From positions 186,001-250,000 of the forward strand of contig JANQSD010000011.1 of assembly GCA_028284225.1 (NCBI GenBank): a stretch of 64,000 nucleotides of DNA, in the 5' to 3' direction. The notes beneath the pieces were generated by a model. That model ran no database searches. It was not told the origin of the DNA and saw nothing but the letters and a program-made list of their open reading frames with translations. Positions within the stretch are counted from its first letter, which is position 1. Every line of letters begins with the position of its first letter. The DNA is from Arenicellales bacterium (GTDB lineage Bacteria; Pseudomonadota; Gammaproteobacteria; Arenicellales; JAHEKD01). Positions 61,048 to 64,000 of the stretch are shown here, piece by piece. A program made the position numbers and the translations under genes.

Positions 61048-63366
61048 TTGGCGACGACCAAAGCTAAAAAAGTTACTAAAAGACCTCAAAAAAACGACGC
61101 CCCTGTCATCACTCCTAAAATGGTGGTTTTAATCAAGGAAGGAATTTTTTATTTCTTGCTGGCGTTAGTGGTTTACTTATTCATGTGCCTGGCTAGTTTT
61201 TCACCTAATGATCCAGGCTGGACCCACACGGTTACAGCAGAGGGTTCACAGGTGCAAAACTGGGGTGGACGATTTGGAGCGCTACTCGCCGATGTTCTTC
61301 TGCATGGCTTCGGTAAAATGGCATATTTGTTCCCACTATTAGTATTAATAGCAGCCTGGAAAATTTACCAAAGCCGAGACCAGGAACCTATCACGCTTAA
61401 TCAACGTATTTTTGCTTATGTTGGTTTTGTGCTTATTCTATTAGGCGGTTGCGGCTTGGAGAATCTTCATTCCAGTGGGCCTCAGGGCGTTATTTCCTGG
61501 ATACCGGGCGGTGTTTTTGGTGATGTCTCGGCCGGTTTTGCCCGGCCGATGTTTGGTTATATTGGTGCCAGCATTTTTCTTTTGGCTTTGTTGTTAATGG
61601 GGATGAGCTGGTTTAGCGGTATTTCCTGGATGACTGTCATCGATACTCTGGGTCGCTGGATATGTGCAGTTTACGACTATTGTGTGGTCAAAATACAGGG
61701 CTTTTTTGATCGTAAAGCCGGTGAAAAAGCGCGAGAGAAACGTGAAGTAAGTGTTAAACAAAAGCGTGAAAAGCTCGAAACTAAAGAGCCACCAAAGATT
61801 GAACCCAAAGTCATTGCACCAAAGATCAGTGAACGCGTAGAGCGGGAAAAACAGGTCAGTCTGTTTAATAAAGATGCGCCATCTGGAGCAATTCCGCCGT
61901 TGTCGATTCTTGATCCGCCCGGTGAAAAAACGTCCGGCTATTCACGTGAATCACTGGAAGCCATGTCGCGCTTGTTGGAGAAGAAATTGCTGGATTTCAA
62001 TATCGAGGTGCAAGTGGTTGAGGTTCAGCCCGGACCTGTGATTACTCGATTCGAAATCGATCCGGCTCCTGGTGTAAAAGCCAGTCAGATCACTAACTTG
62101 GCTAATGATTTGGCCCGTGCTCTGTCACTGGTCAGCATCCGTGTGGTTGAAAATATTCCGGGCAAGTCGTTTATCGGAATTGAAATTCCCAACGAAAACC
62201 GTGAAATCGTCAATATCGTAGAAGTCTTGTCGTCTGAAGCGTATGAACAAACACCGTCGCCATTAACCTTGGTTTTAGGTAAGGACATAGGCGGTGAACC
62301 GGTGGTTGCAGATTTGGCGAAAATGCCACATTTATTGATTGCAGGAACGACAGGCTCCGGTAAGTCTGTTTGTGTCAACGCCTTGATTTTAAGCCTGCTT
62401 TATAAGGCTTCTCCCGAGCAGGTGCGGTTGATTATGGTCGATCCTAAAATGCTGGAGTTGTCGATTTATGAAGGCATTCCGCATTTATTGTGCCCGGTAG
62501 TGACCGACATGGAAAAAGCTGCTAATGCACTGAGGTGGGCTATCTTCGAAATGGAGCGTCGCTATAAATTAATGGCGGCTTTGGGTGTGCGAAATATCCC
62601 TGGTTATAACCGTAAAATCAAAGCGGCCTTGGATAAAGATCAGCCCATCATGGATCCATTAGTGCCAGAGGGCGAAGAAGCCGAAGAACTCAGGTCATTA
62701 CCCTATATCGTTGTTGTTATCGATGAATTGGCAGATTTGATGATGGTAGTGGGTAAAAAAGTTGAGGAACTGATTACTCGGATCGCTCAGAAAGCGCGTG
62801 CCGCAGGCATTCATCTGGTTCTAGCTACACAAAGACCATCGGTTGATGTCATAACCGGTTTAATCAAGGCTAACGTGCCGAGTCGAATTGCATTTCAGGT
62901 TTCCTCACGAGTTGATTCGCGCACGGTGCTTGATCAAATGGGGGCCGAACAACTGCTGGGCCATGGGGATATGCTCTACCTGGCACCGGGCACGGCTTTG
63001 CCGGTACGCGTACACGGTTCGTTTGTTGATGACAGCGAGGTCCACAGTGTAGTCAGGTATTTGAAAGAAAACGGCGAAGCAGATTATGATGAAAGTGTGT
63101 TACAGGTTTCCCGGATTGAAGGGGAAAAACCCGTGGCCGGTCTGGATGCAGGTGCAGGGGGAGAAGAAGATCCACTTTATGATGATGCGGTGCGATTTGT
63201 GACGGAACGGCAAATGGCATCGATTTCATCGGTGCAGCGCCAGTTCAGGGTAGGTTATAACAGGGCCGCTAGACTGATCGAAACGATGGAAGAATCCGGT
63301 GTGGTCGGACCACCAGAATCAGGTGGTAAACGCCAGGTGCTGGTTGCACCGCCACCGGAAGTCTGA
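61048..63366 (+). CDS. ftsK: DNA translocase FtsK
   Basis: 772 aa, TTG start; four N-terminal TMs, MPHLLIAGTTGSGKSVCVNALILSLLY, C-terminal gamma winged helix (FVTERQMASISSVQRQFRVGYNRAARLIETME). Confidence 0.97.
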   Translation: MATTKAKKVTKRPQKNDAPVITPKMVVLIKEGIFYFLLALVVYLFMCLASFSPNDPGWTHTVTAEGSQVQNWGGRFGALLADVLLHGFGKMAYLFPLLVLIAAWKIYQSRDQEPITLNQRIFAYVGFVLILLGGCGLENLHSSGPQGVISWIPGGVFGDVSAGFARPMFGYIGASIFLLALLLMGMSWFSGISWMTVIDTLGRWICAVYDYCVVKIQGFFDRKAGEKAREKREVSVKQKREKLETKEPPKIEPKVIAPKISERVEREKQVSLFNKDAPSGAIPPLSILDPPGEKTSGYSRESLEAMSRLLEKKLLDFNIEVQVVEVQPGPVITRFEIDPAPGVKASQITNLANDLARALSLVSIRVVENIPGKSFIGIEIPNENREIVNIVEVLSSEAYEQTPSPLTLVLGKDIGGEPVVADLAKMPHLLIAGTTGSGKSVCVNALILSLLYKASPEQVRLIMVDPKMLELSIYEGIPHLLCPVVTDMEKAANALRWAIFEMERRYKLMAALGVRNIPGYNRKIKAALDKDQPIMDPLVPEGEEAEELRSLPYIVVVIDELADLMMVVGKKVEELITRIAQKARAAGIHLVLATQRPSVDVITGLIKANVPSRIAFQVSSRVDSRTVLDQMGAEQLLGHGDMLYLAPGTALPVRVHGSFVDDSEVHSVVRYLKENGEADYDESVLQVSRIEGEKPVAGLDAGAGGEEDPLYDDAVRFVTERQMASISSVQRQFRVGYNRAARLIETMEESGVVGPPESGGKRQVLVAPPPEV

Positions 63367-63382
63367 GGTTTAAGGAGTTTCG

Positions 63383-64000
63383 ATGAAAAAATTTTTATTA
63401 ATCAATAAGTTATCACTTGGCCTGCTGATGCTTTTTATTCCCAGCATGAGTCAGGCTAATGCATTATCCAGTCTGGAAAAATTCTATGATACGGTGAATA
63501 CTTTGCGAGCAGAATTCAGGCAGACGGTTTTCGACTCGGATCAACAAATCATCGATCAAAGCCGTGGTGCTTTATATATTGCCAGGCCGGGACGCTTCCG
63601 TTGGGAATACGCTACACCATTGCCGCAAAATATTATCTCTGATGCGAATAAAATTTGGGTGCACGATATCGAATTGGAGCAAGTTACTGTCAGAAACTAC
63701 CAGCAAACACTGGCCGGAACACCTGCAGAATTGTTGGCCGGCAATGGTGATATTAGTGAACAATATGAGATTTCCAGCTTAGAGAGCGAAGATGGTTACG
63801 AGTGGTTGTTGCTACAACCAAAGGTTGATGACACTCAGTTTCTCGATATTCGCATAGGTTTTGAAGACGGAAAACTAATCACTATGCGTTTAACCGATAG
63901 CTTTGAGCGCACAACCCAATTGATATTCGACGAGTTGCAGGAAAATGCACCTATTAATCTGTCCTTATTCACATTTAATCTGCCCCAGGGCGTTGATGTG
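63383..64000 (+). CDS. lolA: Outer-membrane lipoprotein carrier protein LolA (partial, runs off the right edge)
   Basis: ATG 63383, open to the window end: MKKFLLINKLSLGLLMLFIPSMSQANALSSLEKFYDTVNTLRAEFRQTVFDSDQQIIDQSRGALYIARPGRFRWEYATPLPQNIISDANKIWVHDIELEQVTVR; downstream of ftsK. Confidence 0.93.
   Translation, partial: MKKFLLINKLSLGLLMLFIPSMSQANALSSLEKFYDTVNTLRAEFRQTVFDSDQQIIDQSRGALYIARPGRFRWEYATPLPQNIISDANKIWVHDIELEQVTVRNYQQTLAGTPAELLAGNGDISEQYEISSLESEDGYEWLLLQPKVDDTQFLDIRIGFEDGKLITMRLTDSFERTTQLIFDELQENAPINLSLFTFNLPQGVDV

Overview
This 64 kb window looks like a gammaproteobacterial chromosome (inferred from gene content and order; species not identified). Core blocks, left to right: DUF2062 (partial), comEC, lepA-lepB-rnc-era-recO, a convergent yggX, a large secreted M14 carboxypeptidase, erpA, and the aromatic/rpsA supraoperon pheA-hisC-tyrA-aroA-cmk-rpsA-ihfB-lapA. 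An accessory block follows: a 2268-aa SpvB/VCBS/RHS polymorphic-toxin-like protein, a decayed IS982-family element, two orphan small membrane proteins, and a secreted sulfatase with an extra C-terminal beta-domain. Next come a ComEA-like HhH protein and a ~20 kb O-antigen/LPS locus (ugd, hldA, hldD, epimerases, rfbB, rfbA, Wzm/Wzt ABC exporter, multiple glycosyltransferases, WecA-like and WbpM/PglF-like enzymes). The right part holds an MTA/MTI phosphorylase, mfd, ispD-ispF, an orphan small membrane-anchored ORF between inverted composite repeats, smr, trxB, ftsK and partial lolA. The observations I rate highest are: (1) the RHS locus with an unrecognised C-terminal tip, neighbouring orphan membrane ORFs and a terminator-like hairpin in its leader; (2) a small TTAA-flanked MITE-like element in two copies with shared ends, one directly upstream of pheA; (3) the ~220-bp inverted composite repeats around the orphan ORF at 58641-59072; (4) fold-back intergenic repeats; (5) the four-unit C-terminal repeat of the M14 peptidase. 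No rRNA, tRNA or CRISPR array was recognised. All family assignments come from reading the translated sequence; no database search was run.
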